Part shown: one piece after another, positions 25,521-34,096 of the stretch
Layout of the letters: the number at the start of each line of letters is the position of its first letter
How positions within the stretch are numbered: the stretch's first letter is position 1
Origin: Cellulomonas cellasea
GTDB lineage: Bacteria > Actinomycetota > Actinomycetes > Actinomycetales > Cellulomonadaceae
NCBI RefSeq assembly: GCF_006538745.1
Contig: NZ_BJLR01000009.1
Location: 248,001 to 312,000 of the forward strand
Reading direction: 5' to 3'
Length of the DNA: 64,000 bases
The notes under the pieces: generated by a model
Database searches by the model: none
Seen by the model: only the letters and a program-made list of their open reading frames with translations
Told to the model about the DNA's origin: nothing
Position numbers and translations under genes: made by a program

Positions 25521-27451
25521 CCCTCACGGACACGACCACGCCCGTACCCGCACCGGACGCCCCGACGGCCGCGCGCCCGTCCGCAGCACCGGCACCGTCA
25601 CCGATGCCGGGTCAGCGCCTCGACCCCGCAGCGCACCTGCGCCCGGAGACGATGGCCGTCGCGCACCGCCACCTGGTCGCGAAGGCGCTCGCGGAGTTCT
25701 CCCACGAGCGGCTGCTCGCCCCGGTGCCCGACGCGGCGCACCCGGGAGCCGCCCCGGAGTCGCACCCGGCCGGTCCGTCGTCGTCCACGCGGCCCGCGCC
25801 GGCCGCGCCGTACCGCGTCGCGCTCGAGGGCGGCCGCGTCGTCTACCGCTTCCGCGCGCGCCGCACCGCGCTCGAGCACTGGGCGGTCGACGAGGCGTCC
25901 CTCACGCGGGACGTCGACGGCACGCCCGCGCCGCTCGACGCGCTCGACCTCGTGCTCGAGCTGCAGCCGCTGCTCGGGATCCCCGACGCGCTGCTCGCGG
26001 TGTACCTCGAGGAGCTGTCCTCGACGCTCGCGAGCGCCGCGTACAAGGCCCACCACGGCGGCCCGGCGGTGGCGGAGCTGCTCGGCGCGGACCTCGCGAC
26101 CGTCGAGCGCGCGATGACCGAGGGGCACCCGGGCTTCGTCGCGAACAACGGGCGCATCGGCTTCGGGGTGGGCGAGCACGCGGCGTACTCGCCCGAGGCC
26201 GCGGCGCCCGTGCGACTCGTGTGGCTCGCGGTGCGGCGCGGGTCGAGCCACCTCGCGCTCGGCGCCGAGGTCGACGAGGACGCGTTCTACCGCGCGGAGC
26301 TCGGCGGCGCCGCGCTCGACCGGTTCGCGGCGCACCTGCGCACCCTCGGCCTCGACGCGGCGGACTACCGGTACCTGCCCGTGCACCCGTGGCAGTGGGA
26401 GCACCGGGTCGCGATCACGTTCGCCGCCGACGTCGCGCGCCGCGACCTCGTGCTGCTCGGCGAGGGCGACGACGAGTACCAGGCGCAGCAGTCGATCCGC
26501 ACGCTGCTCAACCGCTCCCGCCCCGACCGGGACTACGTCAAGGTCGCGCTCGCGATCCAGAACATGGGGTTCCTGCGCGGCCTGTCCCCCGCGTACATGC
26601 GCGCGACCCCGGCGATCAACGACTGGGTCGCGGAGCTCGTCGCGGGCGACCCGACGCTCGTCGAGGCCGGGTTCCGGGTGCTGCGCGAGCACGTGTCGAT
26701 CGGCTACACCGGCGACGTCTACCACCGCACGGAGAAGCCGAGCGCGCACCGCAAGATGCTCGCGGCGCTGTGGCGGGAGAGCCCGGTCCCGCGCGTCGAG
26801 CCGGGTCAGCACCTGGCGACCATGGCGTCGCTGCTGCACCGCGACGCCGCCGGGGACGCGTTCGTCACGGCGCTCGTCGGCGCGTCGGGCCTGGGCGCCC
26901 ACGAGTGGGTGCGCCGGTACCTGCACGCCTACCTGCGCCCGCTCGTGCACTGCCTGCGCGCGCACGACCTCGCGTTCATGCCGCACGGGGAGAACCTCAT
27001 CCTCGTGCTCGACGGCCACGCGGTCGCCGGCGCGTTCATGAAGGACATCGGCGAGGAGATCGCGGTGCTCAGCGACCGCCCGCTGCCCGACGACGTGGCG
27101 CGCGTGCGTGCGGTGGTCGACGACGAGGAGAAGGCGCTCGCGATCTTCACCGACGTGTTCGACGGGTTCTTCCGGCACCTCGCCGCGATCCTCGACGCCG
27201 ACGGCGTGCTGCCCGAGGGGGAGTTCTGGGCGCTCGTCGGCGAGTGCGTCGACCGGCACGCCGCCGACCACCCCGGGCTCACGAGCGGCGTCGACCTGCG
27301 TGCGCCGCGGTTCGCGCACTCGTGCCTCAACCGGCTCCAGCTCCGGAACACGCTGCAGATGGTCGACCTCACCGACCAGTCGGGGTCGCTCATCTACGCC
27401 GGGACGCTCGCGAACCCGATCGCGCGCGACGCGGTGGTCGCCGCGTCATGA
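25517..27451 (+). CDS. desD: NRPS-independent siderophore synthetase (DesD, IucA/IucC family)
   Basis: A 644-residue IucA/IucC synthetase that uses ATP to join and cyclise N-hydroxy-N-succinylcadaverine units. Family motifs are seen in order: HPGFVANNGRIGFG, the ATP-binding LPVHPWQWEH, QQSIRTLLN, DYVKVALAIQNMGFLRGL, and near the end VRRYLHAYLRPLVHCLRAHDL, MPHGENLILVLDGHAV and FMKDIGEEI. An Ala/Pro-rich stretch of about 35 residues precedes the domain, and a second Pro/Ser-rich insertion sits near residues 75-95. Gene coupling (ATGA on both sides) makes it the fourth cistron of the siderophore operon. The product is expected to be a desferrioxamine (E- or B-type); DesC acyl choice decides which. 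Confidence 0.93.
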   Translation: MTLTDTTTPVPAPDAPTAARPSAAPAPSPMPGQRLDPAAHLRPETMAVAHRHLVAKALAEFSHERLLAPVPDAAHPGAAPESHPAGPSSSTRPAPAAPYRVALEGGRVVYRFRARRTALEHWAVDEASLTRDVDGTPAPLDALDLVLELQPLLGIPDALLAVYLEELSSTLASAAYKAHHGGPAVAELLGADLATVERAMTEGHPGFVANNGRIGFGVGEHAAYSPEAAAPVRLVWLAVRRGSSHLALGAEVDEDAFYRAELGGAALDRFAAHLRTLGLDAADYRYLPVHPWQWEHRVAITFAADVARRDLVLLGEGDDEYQAQQSIRTLLNRSRPDRDYVKVALAIQNMGFLRGLSPAYMRATPAINDWVAELVAGDPTLVEAGFRVLREHVSIGYTGDVYHRTEKPSAHRKMLAALWRESPVPRVEPGQHLATMASLLHRDAAGDAFVTALVGASGLGAHEWVRRYLHAYLRPLVHCLRAHDLAFMPHGENLILVLDGHAVAGAFMKDIGEEIAVLSDRPLPDDVARVRAVVDDEEKALAIFTDVFDGFFRHLAAILDADGVLPEGEFWALVGECVDRHAADHPGLTSGVDLRAPRFAHSCLNRLQLRNTLQMVDLTDQSGSLIYAGTLANPIARDAVVAAS

Positions 27452-29715
27452 CCGCCGAGCTGTTCCGCGACGCGTGGGGGGTCCCGCACGTGCGCGCCGC
27501 CGACCACCTCGAGCTCGCCGAGGCGCAGGGCCGGGTCACCGCGCTCGACCGCGGCTGGCAGATCGAGGTCGACCGGTGGCGCGCCGAGGGCCGGCTGGCG
27601 GAACGCATCGGCCCCGCCGGGCTGGCGTGGGACCGGTTCGCGCGGCAGGCCCGGCTCGCCGACACCGCGCGGCGCGCGTACGACGCGCTCGACGACGACG
27701 TGCGCGCCTGGGTCGACGCGTACGTGCGGGGCGTGAACGCGGGGCTCGACGCCGCGCCGCGCCCGGTCGAGCTCGCGGCGCTCGACGAGCGGTTCGGGTC
27801 GACGACGCCGCACGAGCCGTGGCCCGCGTGGGCGCCGCTCGGCGTGATGCTCGTCGCGCACGCGCTGTTCTCGACGTTCCCGCGGGTGCTGTGGAACGCG
27901 CACGTCGAGCGGACCCTGGGGGCGGCCGGGCTCGCGGTGCTGGGCGGGGCGGACCCCGCAGAGGCGCCGGACGCGGGTGCGCTGCCGGGCTCGGGCGACG
28001 GCACCCCGCCCGACGACCCGACCGAGGCCGGCGGCGTCCCGACGTCGGGCAGCAACGCGTGGGCGCTGCACGGCTCCCGGACCGCGAGCGGCCGCCCGCT
28101 GCTGGCCGGCGACCCGCACCGCCTGCTCGAGCTGCCGGGCGTCTACCAGCAGGTCCGGCTCGCGTGCCCGGGGCTCGACGTCGTCGGGCTCGCGTTCCCC
28201 GGTGTCCCGGGCGTCCAGCACTTCGGGCACACCGGCACCGCCGCGTGGGGCATCACCAACGCGATGGCGCACGGCGTCGAGGTGTTCCGCGAGCGCATGC
28301 GGCTCCGGGGGGATGGCGTCGAGGCGCTCGGGCCCGACGGCTGGGAGCCCGCCGAGCGGACCGTCGAGCGCGTCGCGGTGCGCGGCGGTGCGGACGTCGA
28401 GGTGGAGGTCGTCGAGACCGTGCGGGGCGTCGTGCTCGCCGGGGAGCCGCTCGATCCGGCCGCGACGAGGGACGGGGCGACGGGGTCGACGGACGCCTCG
28501 ACGCGTCCGGCGGGCGATAGTGCGGCGACGGACGCAGAGACCGCGCCCGAGGTGGTCGTCCACAGCGTCCGCTTCCCGGTGCGCGCGACGGCCGACCTCG
28601 GCTTCGCGTGCCTCCTCCCGCTCCTGCGCGCCCGCACGGCGCACGACGTCGTCGAGGCGCTCCGCGGCTGGGTCGACCCCGTCAACCGCGTGCTCGCGGC
28701 CGACTCCGACGGCACGGTCCTGAGCGCCACGGTGGGGCGCGTCCCCGCTCGCCCGCGCACCGAGCGACGCCTCCCGCAGGACGCGTGGTCGGCCGCCGGA
28801 CGTCCGGCCCCATGGCTGGGCCCGCTCCCGCCGGTCGAGGTGGCCGACGCCGCCGTCGACGCCAACGAGCGCCCCGGGCGCGCCGAGGTCGACCTGGGCC
28901 TCGCCTACGCGCCCCCGCACCGCGCGGACCGCATCCGCGCGCTGCTGCACGAGCGTCGCGGGGACCGCCTCGGCCCCGAGGACATGAGCGCGATCCACGC
29001 CGACACCCTGCTCGGCGGGGCCGCTGGCCCGCTCGCGTGGGTCGAGCGCAGCGACGACCTCACCCCCGCCGCCGCGCAGGTGCGTGCCCGGCTCCTCGCG
29101 TGGGACCGGCACATGGACGCGTGCAGCGTGCCGGCCGCGACGTTCGCCGCGTGGCGGGCGGCGCTCGTCGGGCGGCTCGCCGCGCACCCGGCGCTCGCGC
29201 CGCTGCACGCCCCGCACCCGCACGGCGGGGCGCTCGACCCCTGGTTCTCGGTCGCGGCCCGCGTCGCCGACGCCTTGCCCCACCTGCTCGACGACGCCGC
29301 GCTCGGCATCGACGCGGCGCACGAGGTCCGCACGGCGCTCGAGGAGGTCGCGGCGAGCACGGTCGTCGACGACGCCTGGGGCGACCGTCACCGCGTGCTC
29401 GCGTCGCACCTGCTCGACGAGGTCCCCGGCTGCACCGCCCCGCCCGTGCCCGACGTGCCGCTCGCGGGCGACGCGGACTGCGTGCGCTGCACCGGCACGA
29501 CGCCGTCGCTCACCGACCGGGCGTGGCGCGGCTCGGTCGCGCGCTGGGTCTGGGACCTCGCCGACCGCGAGCGCAGCCGCTGGGGCGTGCCGTTCGGCGC
29601 GAGCGGCGACCCGCGCAGCCCGCACTTCACCGACCAGAACGCGCTGTGGGCCCAGGCCGCGACCGTCGAGGTCGTGACCGACTGGGACCGGCTGACCCCC
29701 GAGGAGCTCGTGTGA
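27448..29715 (+). CDS. desG: Penicillin-amidase-family Ntn hydrolase in the siderophore operon
   Basis: A 755-residue N-terminal-nucleophile hydrolase. Autoprocessing is expected at Gly201-Ser202 (TSGSNAWALHGSRTASG), giving Ser202 as the nucleophile, with a short alpha chain before it. Typical family segments follow: LLAGDPHRLLELPGVYQQVR, VGLAFPGVPGVQHFGHTGTAAWGITNAMAHG and, at the C-terminus, FTDQNALWAQAATVEVV. No signal peptide is visible, unlike secreted penicillin amidases. From memory, a penicillin-amidase gene named desG is found beside some Streptomyces des clusters and is thought to free aryl-acyl groups from amides for incorporation into desferrioxamines; the same role is inferred here. 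Overlaps desD and the following acyltransferase by 4 nt. Confidence 0.8.
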   Translation: MTAELFRDAWGVPHVRAADHLELAEAQGRVTALDRGWQIEVDRWRAEGRLAERIGPAGLAWDRFARQARLADTARRAYDALDDDVRAWVDAYVRGVNAGLDAAPRPVELAALDERFGSTTPHEPWPAWAPLGVMLVAHALFSTFPRVLWNAHVERTLGAAGLAVLGGADPAEAPDAGALPGSGDGTPPDDPTEAGGVPTSGSNAWALHGSRTASGRPLLAGDPHRLLELPGVYQQVRLACPGLDVVGLAFPGVPGVQHFGHTGTAAWGITNAMAHGVEVFRERMRLRGDGVEALGPDGWEPAERTVERVAVRGGADVEVEVVETVRGVVLAGEPLDPAATRDGATGSTDASTRPAGDSAATDAETAPEVVVHSVRFPVRATADLGFACLLPLLRARTAHDVVEALRGWVDPVNRVLAADSDGTVLSATVGRVPARPRTERRLPQDAWSAAGRPAPWLGPLPPVEVADAAVDANERPGRAEVDLGLAYAPPHRADRIRALLHERRGDRLGPEDMSAIHADTLLGGAAGPLAWVERSDDLTPAAAQVRARLLAWDRHMDACSVPAATFAAWRAALVGRLAAHPALAPLHAPHPHGGALDPWFSVAARVADALPHLLDDAALGIDAAHEVRTALEEVAASTVVDDAWGDRHRVLASHLLDEVPGCTAPPVPDVPLAGDADCVRCTGTTPSLTDRAWRGSVARWVWDLADRERSRWGVPFGASGDPRSPHFTDQNALWAQAATVEVVTDWDRLTPEELV

Positions 29716-30356
29716 CCACCGCACCCCCGCCCGCACCCGTACCGGCCCCCGAGCACGTCCGCCTGCTCTCCGGCCCGCGCGGCGCGACGGTCGACGAGCG
29801 CGTCGTCGAACCCCTGGGCCTCCTGCGCACGACCGTGCTCGACCCCGCCGCGGACCTCGACACGATCCACGCGTGGGTCACGCAGCCGGGCACCGAGTTC
29901 TGGCGCCTCGGGCACCTGAGCCGCGAGGAGCTCGGCGAGCTGTACGCGTACGTCGACTCGCTCGAGACTCACCACGCGTTCGTCGTCCGCCTCGGCGACG
30001 AGCCGCTCGCGCTGCTGCAGACGTACGACCCGCACCACGACCCCGTCGGCGAGTGCTACCCGGTGCAGCCGGGCGACGTCGGCCTGCACCTGCTCGTCGG
30101 CTCGCGCGGCGGCGCCCCCGCGCCGGGCTTCACGGCGCACCTGGTCGGGTACCTCGTCGCGCTGCTGCTCGGTCAGCCGGGCGCGCGGCGCCTCGTCGTC
30201 GAGCCCGACGTCCGCAACGAGCGCGCCGTCGCCCGCATGGTGCGCTCGGGCTTCGAGCTCGGCCCCGAGATCGACCTGCCGGACAAGCGGGCCCGCCTCG
30301 CGTTCCTCACCGCCGACGCCGCAGTAGCCTCCGCGGCAGCACGCGCCTCCCGCTGA
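29712..30356 (+). CDS. desH: Second siderophore-type N-acyltransferase in the des operon
   Basis: A 214-residue GNAT of the same siderophore family as desC. Matching segments: LDTIHAWVTQPGTEFWRLGH, LSREELGELYAYVD, HHAFVVRLGDEPLALLQTYDP, GDVGLHLLVGSRGG and VVEPDVRNERAVARMVRSGF. It resembles desC along its length, suggesting a duplicated and diverged pair in one operon. It may transfer a different acyl group (for instance one released by the amidase), giving mixed siderophores; this is inference. GTG 29712 overlaps the amidase stop; GAGGAG is 8 nt upstream. The symbol follows the Streptomyces desG-desH pairing as I recall it. Confidence 0.72.
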   Translation: MTTAPPPAPVPAPEHVRLLSGPRGATVDERVVEPLGLLRTTVLDPAADLDTIHAWVTQPGTEFWRLGHLSREELGELYAYVDSLETHHAFVVRLGDEPLALLQTYDPHHDPVGECYPVQPGDVGLHLLVGSRGGAPAPGFTAHLVGYLVALLLGQPGARRLVVEPDVRNERAVARMVRSGFELGPEIDLPDKRARLAFLTADAAVASAAARASR

Positions 30357-30409
30357 CGACTCGTCCCGTCGTCGACCCCCTTCGCCCCGCACCCCGACCG
30401 GAGACCCCC

Positions 30410-31204
30410 GTGCCCGCGATCAGCGTCACCCACGCCCCGAGCGGCCTCGTCACCGCGCACGTCGAGCGCACGCAGCGGATCAGCCCGCACCTGATCCGCG
30501 TGACCCTCGGCGGGGAGGACCTGCGCCGCTTCGAGCGCCGCGGGTTCGACCAGTGGTTCCGCCTCGCGGTGCCCGTCGACGACCATGCGCGCCTCGACAA
30601 CCTGCCCTCGCGCCTCGACACCCGCGGCTACCTCCGGTACCTGACGCTGCCGCGCGCGACCCGCCCGGTGATCCGCAGCTACACCGTCCGCGACTTCCGC
30701 CCCGAGCTCCCCGAGCTCGACATCGACTTCGTGGTGCACGGCACCGACGGTGTCGCGGGCCCGTGGGCGCAGGGCACGTTCGCTGGCGACGAGGTCGCGC
30801 TCATCGACCAGGGCTGCGGGTGGGCGCCGGTCCCGGCCGACTGGACGCTCCTCGTCGCGGACGAGACCGGGCTGCCGGCGGTCGCGGGGATCCTGCGGGA
30901 CATGCCGCGCGACGCCGTCGGGCACGCGCTCGTCGAGATCCCGGACGCCGACGACGCGCAGGAGGTCGACGCCCCGGACGGCATGGCGGTGCACTGGGTC
31001 GTGCGTGCGCCCGGCGACCGGCCCAGCGCCCGCGCCCTGGAGCACGTGCGTGAGCTGTCGTGGCCGTCGGGCGTGCCGTACGCGTTCGCGGTCGGCGAGG
31101 CGGGGCTGGCCACGGGCGTGCGCCGGCACCTCGTCGGCGAGCGCGGCGTCCCCAAGGTCAACGTCACGTTCTGCGGCTACTGGAAGCTCGGCAAGAGCGC
31201 CTGA
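30410..31204 (+). CDS. Siderophore-interacting protein (FAD-dependent ferric-siderophore reductase)
   Basis: A 264-residue SIP-family flavin reductase. The FAD site is marked by RPVIRSYTVRDFR; the C-terminal half holds LVADETGLPAVAGIL and the family ending NVTFCGYWKLGKSA. It releases iron by reducing the ferric hydroxamate complex in the cytoplasm. GTG 30410 has CGGAG 7 nt upstream. It follows the des genes by 53 bp with no hairpin between, so it is probably the last gene of the same iron-regulated transcript. No ferric-siderophore ABC importer is encoded alongside. Confidence 0.9.
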   Translation: MPAISVTHAPSGLVTAHVERTQRISPHLIRVTLGGEDLRRFERRGFDQWFRLAVPVDDHARLDNLPSRLDTRGYLRYLTLPRATRPVIRSYTVRDFRPELPELDIDFVVHGTDGVAGPWAQGTFAGDEVALIDQGCGWAPVPADWTLLVADETGLPAVAGILRDMPRDAVGHALVEIPDADDAQEVDAPDGMAVHWVVRAPGDRPSARALEHVRELSWPSGVPYAFAVGEAGLATGVRRHLVGERGVPKVNVTFCGYWKLGKSA

Positions 31205-31284
31205 GCCGCGGGACCGCGGTGTGCGGCGCGGCGCGCTGTCGCTGAGGAAGCGCGGGGTGCAACCCGTACGACGACGCGGCGCGA

Positions 31285-31845
31285 TCAGGACGGCGCGTGC
31301 CCGTCCGCGAGGCTCAGGTACGCCGCGGGCACGGCGTCGGCGAGCCACACGCCGTTCGCCGAGCGGTAGAGGGCGAGCCCGTCGTCCTGCATGCGCCGCG
31401 CGTCGACGTGGAGGATCACCGGCCGCCCGTGCCGGCGCCCGACGGCCACCGCGGTGTCGCGGTCCCCGGACAGGTGCACGTGCTGCCGCCCGCGCGGCTG
31501 CAGGCCGGTCGCGAGGATCGCGTCGAGCGTGCGCTCCGCCGTTCCGTGGAACAGCACGTCCGGTGCGGGCACCGGCACGAGCCCGAGGTCGACGGCGACG
31601 CTGTGCCCCTGGCTCGCGCGGATCCGCGTCCCGTCCTCGCTGAACGCGAACCGCCGCTTCTCGTTCTGCTCGACGACGGCGTCGAGCCGCTCGCGCGTCA
31701 GCGGCACGCCCGCCGCGACGGCCCCGGCGAGCAGCGCGTCGACGTCCGCCCAACCCGCCTCGTCGAGCCGCAGCCCGGCACGAGCGGGGTCGTGCCGGAG
31801 GACGAGGCTGACGAACTTGCTGAGCGGCACGAGCGCGGCGTCCAT
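31285..31845 (-). CDS. kptA: RNA 2'-phosphotransferase (KptA/Tpt1 family)
   Basis: A 186-residue KptA. Family motifs: LSKFVSLVLRHDPARAGL at the start, then the winged part ending NEKRRFAFSEDGTRIRASQGHS, followed by the ADP-ribosyltransferase-like half with LFHGTAERTLDAILATGLQP, GRQHVHLSGDRDTA and VILHVDARRM. Tpt1 enzymes move a 2'-phosphate from RNA to NAD; in bacteria the natural RNA substrate is uncertain. ATG 31845 has no clear Shine-Dalgarno; frames further upstream run across the divergent promoter and are not supported. Divergent from the lipoprotein gene at 32003. Confidence 0.9.
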   Translation of the reverse strand: MDAALVPLSKFVSLVLRHDPARAGLRLDEAGWADVDALLAGAVAAGVPLTRERLDAVVEQNEKRRFAFSEDGTRIRASQGHSVAVDLGLVPVPAPDVLFHGTAERTLDAILATGLQPRGRQHVHLSGDRDTAVAVGRRHGRPVILHVDARRMQDDGLALYRSANGVWLADAVPAAYLSLADGHAPS

Positions 31846-32002
31846 GCGGGGAGTCTGCCGCAGCGGCCTCGTCCGGGCATCGATGCCGATACGGGGGTGC
31901 AGTCGCGAGAAGGCGCGGGAGGAGGGGTCGAGCGTGGCATCCTGCGAGACGAGGTACCGCCGTCGGATGCCCGGCGTCGCGCCCGAGCACCCAAGGAGAC
32001 GC

Positions 32003-32425
32003 ATGGCCGCCCGCATCGCCGGCCCCCGGGTGACGCGCGCGCTGCGGTGGGCGGCGGTCCCCGGCCTGCTGCTGGTCGCCGCGTGCGACGCAGGCGCCGA
32101 CGCCTGCCCGGCGATCGGCTACCCGTCGACCCTCACCGTCGCTCTCGGCACGTCGTGGCCCGACCGCCCGGTCTCCGAGGTCGAGGTGGCCTGCGTCGGC
32201 GACGACGCCGACATGTGCAACCTGCAGGGCAGCGGGTCGGCTGGGCGCTGGTCCGGTCACGTCGACTTCCTCACCGACGAGCTCGTGGTCACGGTCCGCA
32301 CCGAGGCGGAGACGACGGAGCTCACCGTCCCGACGCCCGAGCGCCGGCTCCTCGAGCAACCGCACGGCCGGGGGTGCGGCGGCCCCACGGCGGCGGAGAC
32401 CGTCGTCGAGAAGCCGCCGTCGTGA
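32003..32425 (+). CDS. Small lipoprotein of unknown function
   Basis: A 140-residue lipoprotein: LRWAAVPGLLLVAACDAGAD gives a lipobox VAAC with Cys28. The mature domain contains four further cysteines (DACPAI, VACVGD, MCNLQG, GCGGP) likely in two disulfides, and strands SGHVDFLTDELVVTVRTE. I do not recognise the family; the size suggests an immunoglobulin-like fold. AAGGAG lies 5 nt before the ATG. It is followed after 49 bp by the 345-residue protein on the same strand, possibly in one operon. Confidence 0.7.
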   Translation: MAARIAGPRVTRALRWAAVPGLLLVAACDAGADACPAIGYPSTLTVALGTSWPDRPVSEVEVACVGDDADMCNLQGSGSAGRWSGHVDFLTDELVVTVRTEAETTELTVPTPERRLLEQPHGRGCGGPTAAETVVEKPPS

Positions 32426-32474
32426 CCGCACAGCAGGACCGGACCCCGCCGACGACCCCGCAGCCGGAGCGACC

Positions 32475-33512
32475 ATGACCAGCACCGCCGAGTACGACGC
32501 GTTCGGTCCCTGGATCGACGAGGTCCGCTCCCCGCAGGACGTCCCCCGGCTGTTCCGCGCGCACCCGCTCGACCTCGACGCCGTGCACCTCGTGCTCAAG
32601 GTCCCGCGCAACATCTCCCGGCGCGACGCGACCGCCGACATGGACCTCTACGACCACCTGATCGTGCTGGCCGACGACGAGCTCTCCGTGCTGACCCGCC
32701 TCGACGCCCTGACCGACGCCGGCGAGCCGCCCGCGTCGGTGTACGACCAGGCGCTCGGGTACCGGACCTGGTCGTCACGGCCGGGCGACGTCGTCGCGCT
32801 GCGGGACGTCACGAGCATGCTCGACGCGCGGCTCGACCTCCTCACGCAGGACGGCCGCGCGCTGACCGTGCGCTACAACGGCTCCGCGGCCGAGGGCGTG
32901 CAGCGCCTGGTCGACGCGATCCGCACCACGCACGACGGAGGCAGCCGGCACGACGGCAGCACCTCCGACGGCGCGGGCGCCGCGCCGGTCGCGCTCACGA
33001 AGCCCGCGGCCGGCTCCCGACCCTCGCCATACAGCCCCGCGTCGAGCATGTCCGCACGACCGGCGGACCCGCCGCTCGCCCCGTCCGCCCTCGGCCTGGA
33101 CGACGTCGGGCTCGTCCACTCCTACCGCGAGGTCGCGCGGCGCCTGCCGGACCTGCGGCTCCTCGCGCTGCACCCGCGCCGGCGCGTGCGCCCGGCGGCG
33201 TCCGACGCCGTCGCGCACGTGCTGCACGCGGTGTCGCCCGCGACGCTGCACGGCGCCGTCGTCGGGCAGGACGAGCGGTGGCTCGAGGTCCTCGGGCGGC
33301 GCACGTGGCTGACCCGCGGCCGGGCACCGGACCACTCGCGCTCGCGGCTCACGATCGCGCGCTCGGCGATCCGCGACGTCCGCGCGGCGCCGCACCCGGT
33401 GTACGGCGGCGTCACGCAGGTGACGCTCACGCTCGTGCTCGGCGGGCCGGGCGTCGAGGTCGCCGTGCCGACCGGCTCCGACGCGGAGCGGGTGCTGCTC
33501 GCCGCGCGGTGA
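32475..33512 (+). CDS. Hypothetical cytoplasmic protein with two related-looking halves
   Basis: A 345-residue protein with no signal or membrane segment. The N-terminal half (residues 1-155) reads MTSTAEYDAFGPWIDEVRSP, FRAHPLDLDAVHLVLKVPRN, IVLADDELSVLTRLDAL and LLTQDGRALTVRYNGSAAEG; a Ser/Pro/Ala-rich linker covers about 155-200; the C-terminal half (SYREVARRLPDLRLLALHP, VVGQDERWLEVLGRRTWL, VTQVTLTLVLGGPGVEV) could be a PH-like beta domain. No known family assigned. The ATG at 32475 follows GGAGCG. Function unknown. Confidence 0.7.
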   Translation: MTSTAEYDAFGPWIDEVRSPQDVPRLFRAHPLDLDAVHLVLKVPRNISRRDATADMDLYDHLIVLADDELSVLTRLDALTDAGEPPASVYDQALGYRTWSSRPGDVVALRDVTSMLDARLDLLTQDGRALTVRYNGSAAEGVQRLVDAIRTTHDGGSRHDGSTSDGAGAAPVALTKPAAGSRPSPYSPASSMSARPADPPLAPSALGLDDVGLVHSYREVARRLPDLRLLALHPRRRVRPAASDAVAHVLHAVSPATLHGAVVGQDERWLEVLGRRTWLTRGRAPDHSRSRLTIARSAIRDVRAAPHPVYGGVTQVTLTLVLGGPGVEVAVPTGSDAERVLLAAR

Positions 33513-33634
33513 GACACCCGCCGCGCAGCCCGGCGGACCGGCTGACCCTCGGGCCTCCGACGCGCGACCCGCTCGGAGCCACCGCCGCCTCGCGGGCCCG
33601 GGTGCCCCCACTCGCAGGCGCCGGGCGCCCCCGC

Positions 33635-34096
33635 TCAGGCTTCGACGCCAGGCGCCAGGTCGTACGTGACCCACGGCGTCGCCGTCGCGTGCTGGTCGTA
33701 CAGCGCGCGGGCCCGTGCGTTGTCGGCGGCGGTGATCCAGCGCACGACCGTGAGCCCCTCCGCGGCGGCGTACCGCTGCACGTGCTCGAGGATCGCGGTG
33801 CCGACGCCCTCGCGCCGGCGGTCCGGGTGCGTGACGAGGTCGTCGAGGTAGAGCCCGGTGGACGCGGCGAGCGGCCGGGCGAACCGGCGCACGTGCGCGA
33901 GCCCGCCGAGCCGGTCGTCGGTGTCGGCGGCGACCCAGGCCTCGACCTCGTGCGCCGGGTCCAGCGCCCAGGACCACACGGTGTCGAGCGCGGACTCGTC
34001 GTCGGGCATCTCATAGAACTCCCGGTACGCGCGGTACAGCGCGCGCCACGCCTGCTCGTCGGCCGGCGTCACCCGGCGGACCGTCCACGTGCTCAT
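33635..34096 (-). CDS. GNAT family N-acetyltransferase
   Basis: A 153-residue acetyltransferase: VRRVTPADEQAWRALYRAYR at the start, LYLDDLVTHPDRRREGVGTAIL as the acetyl-CoA binding motif A (RRREGVGTA), then VVRWITAADNARARALYDQH, motif B. The acceptor is unknown. Its ATG overlaps the E2 stop by 4 nt (ATGA), so it is the fourth gene of the 2-oxoacid dehydrogenase operon and is translationally coupled to E2. A coupled acetyltransferase could act on an acyl-carrying metabolite or the complex itself, but nothing here shows that. Confidence 0.85.
   Translation of the reverse strand: MSTWTVRRVTPADEQAWRALYRAYREFYEMPDDESALDTVWSWALDPAHEVEAWVAADTDDRLGGLAHVRRFARPLAASTGLYLDDLVTHPDRRREGVGTAILEHVQRYAAAEGLTVVRWITAADNARARALYDQHATATPWVTYDLAPGVEA

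Noticed and set aside
31206-31219. CCGCGG-GA-CCGCGG after the siderophore operon as a terminator
   Set aside because: A 2-nt loop cannot form a stable hairpin and there is no U-tract.
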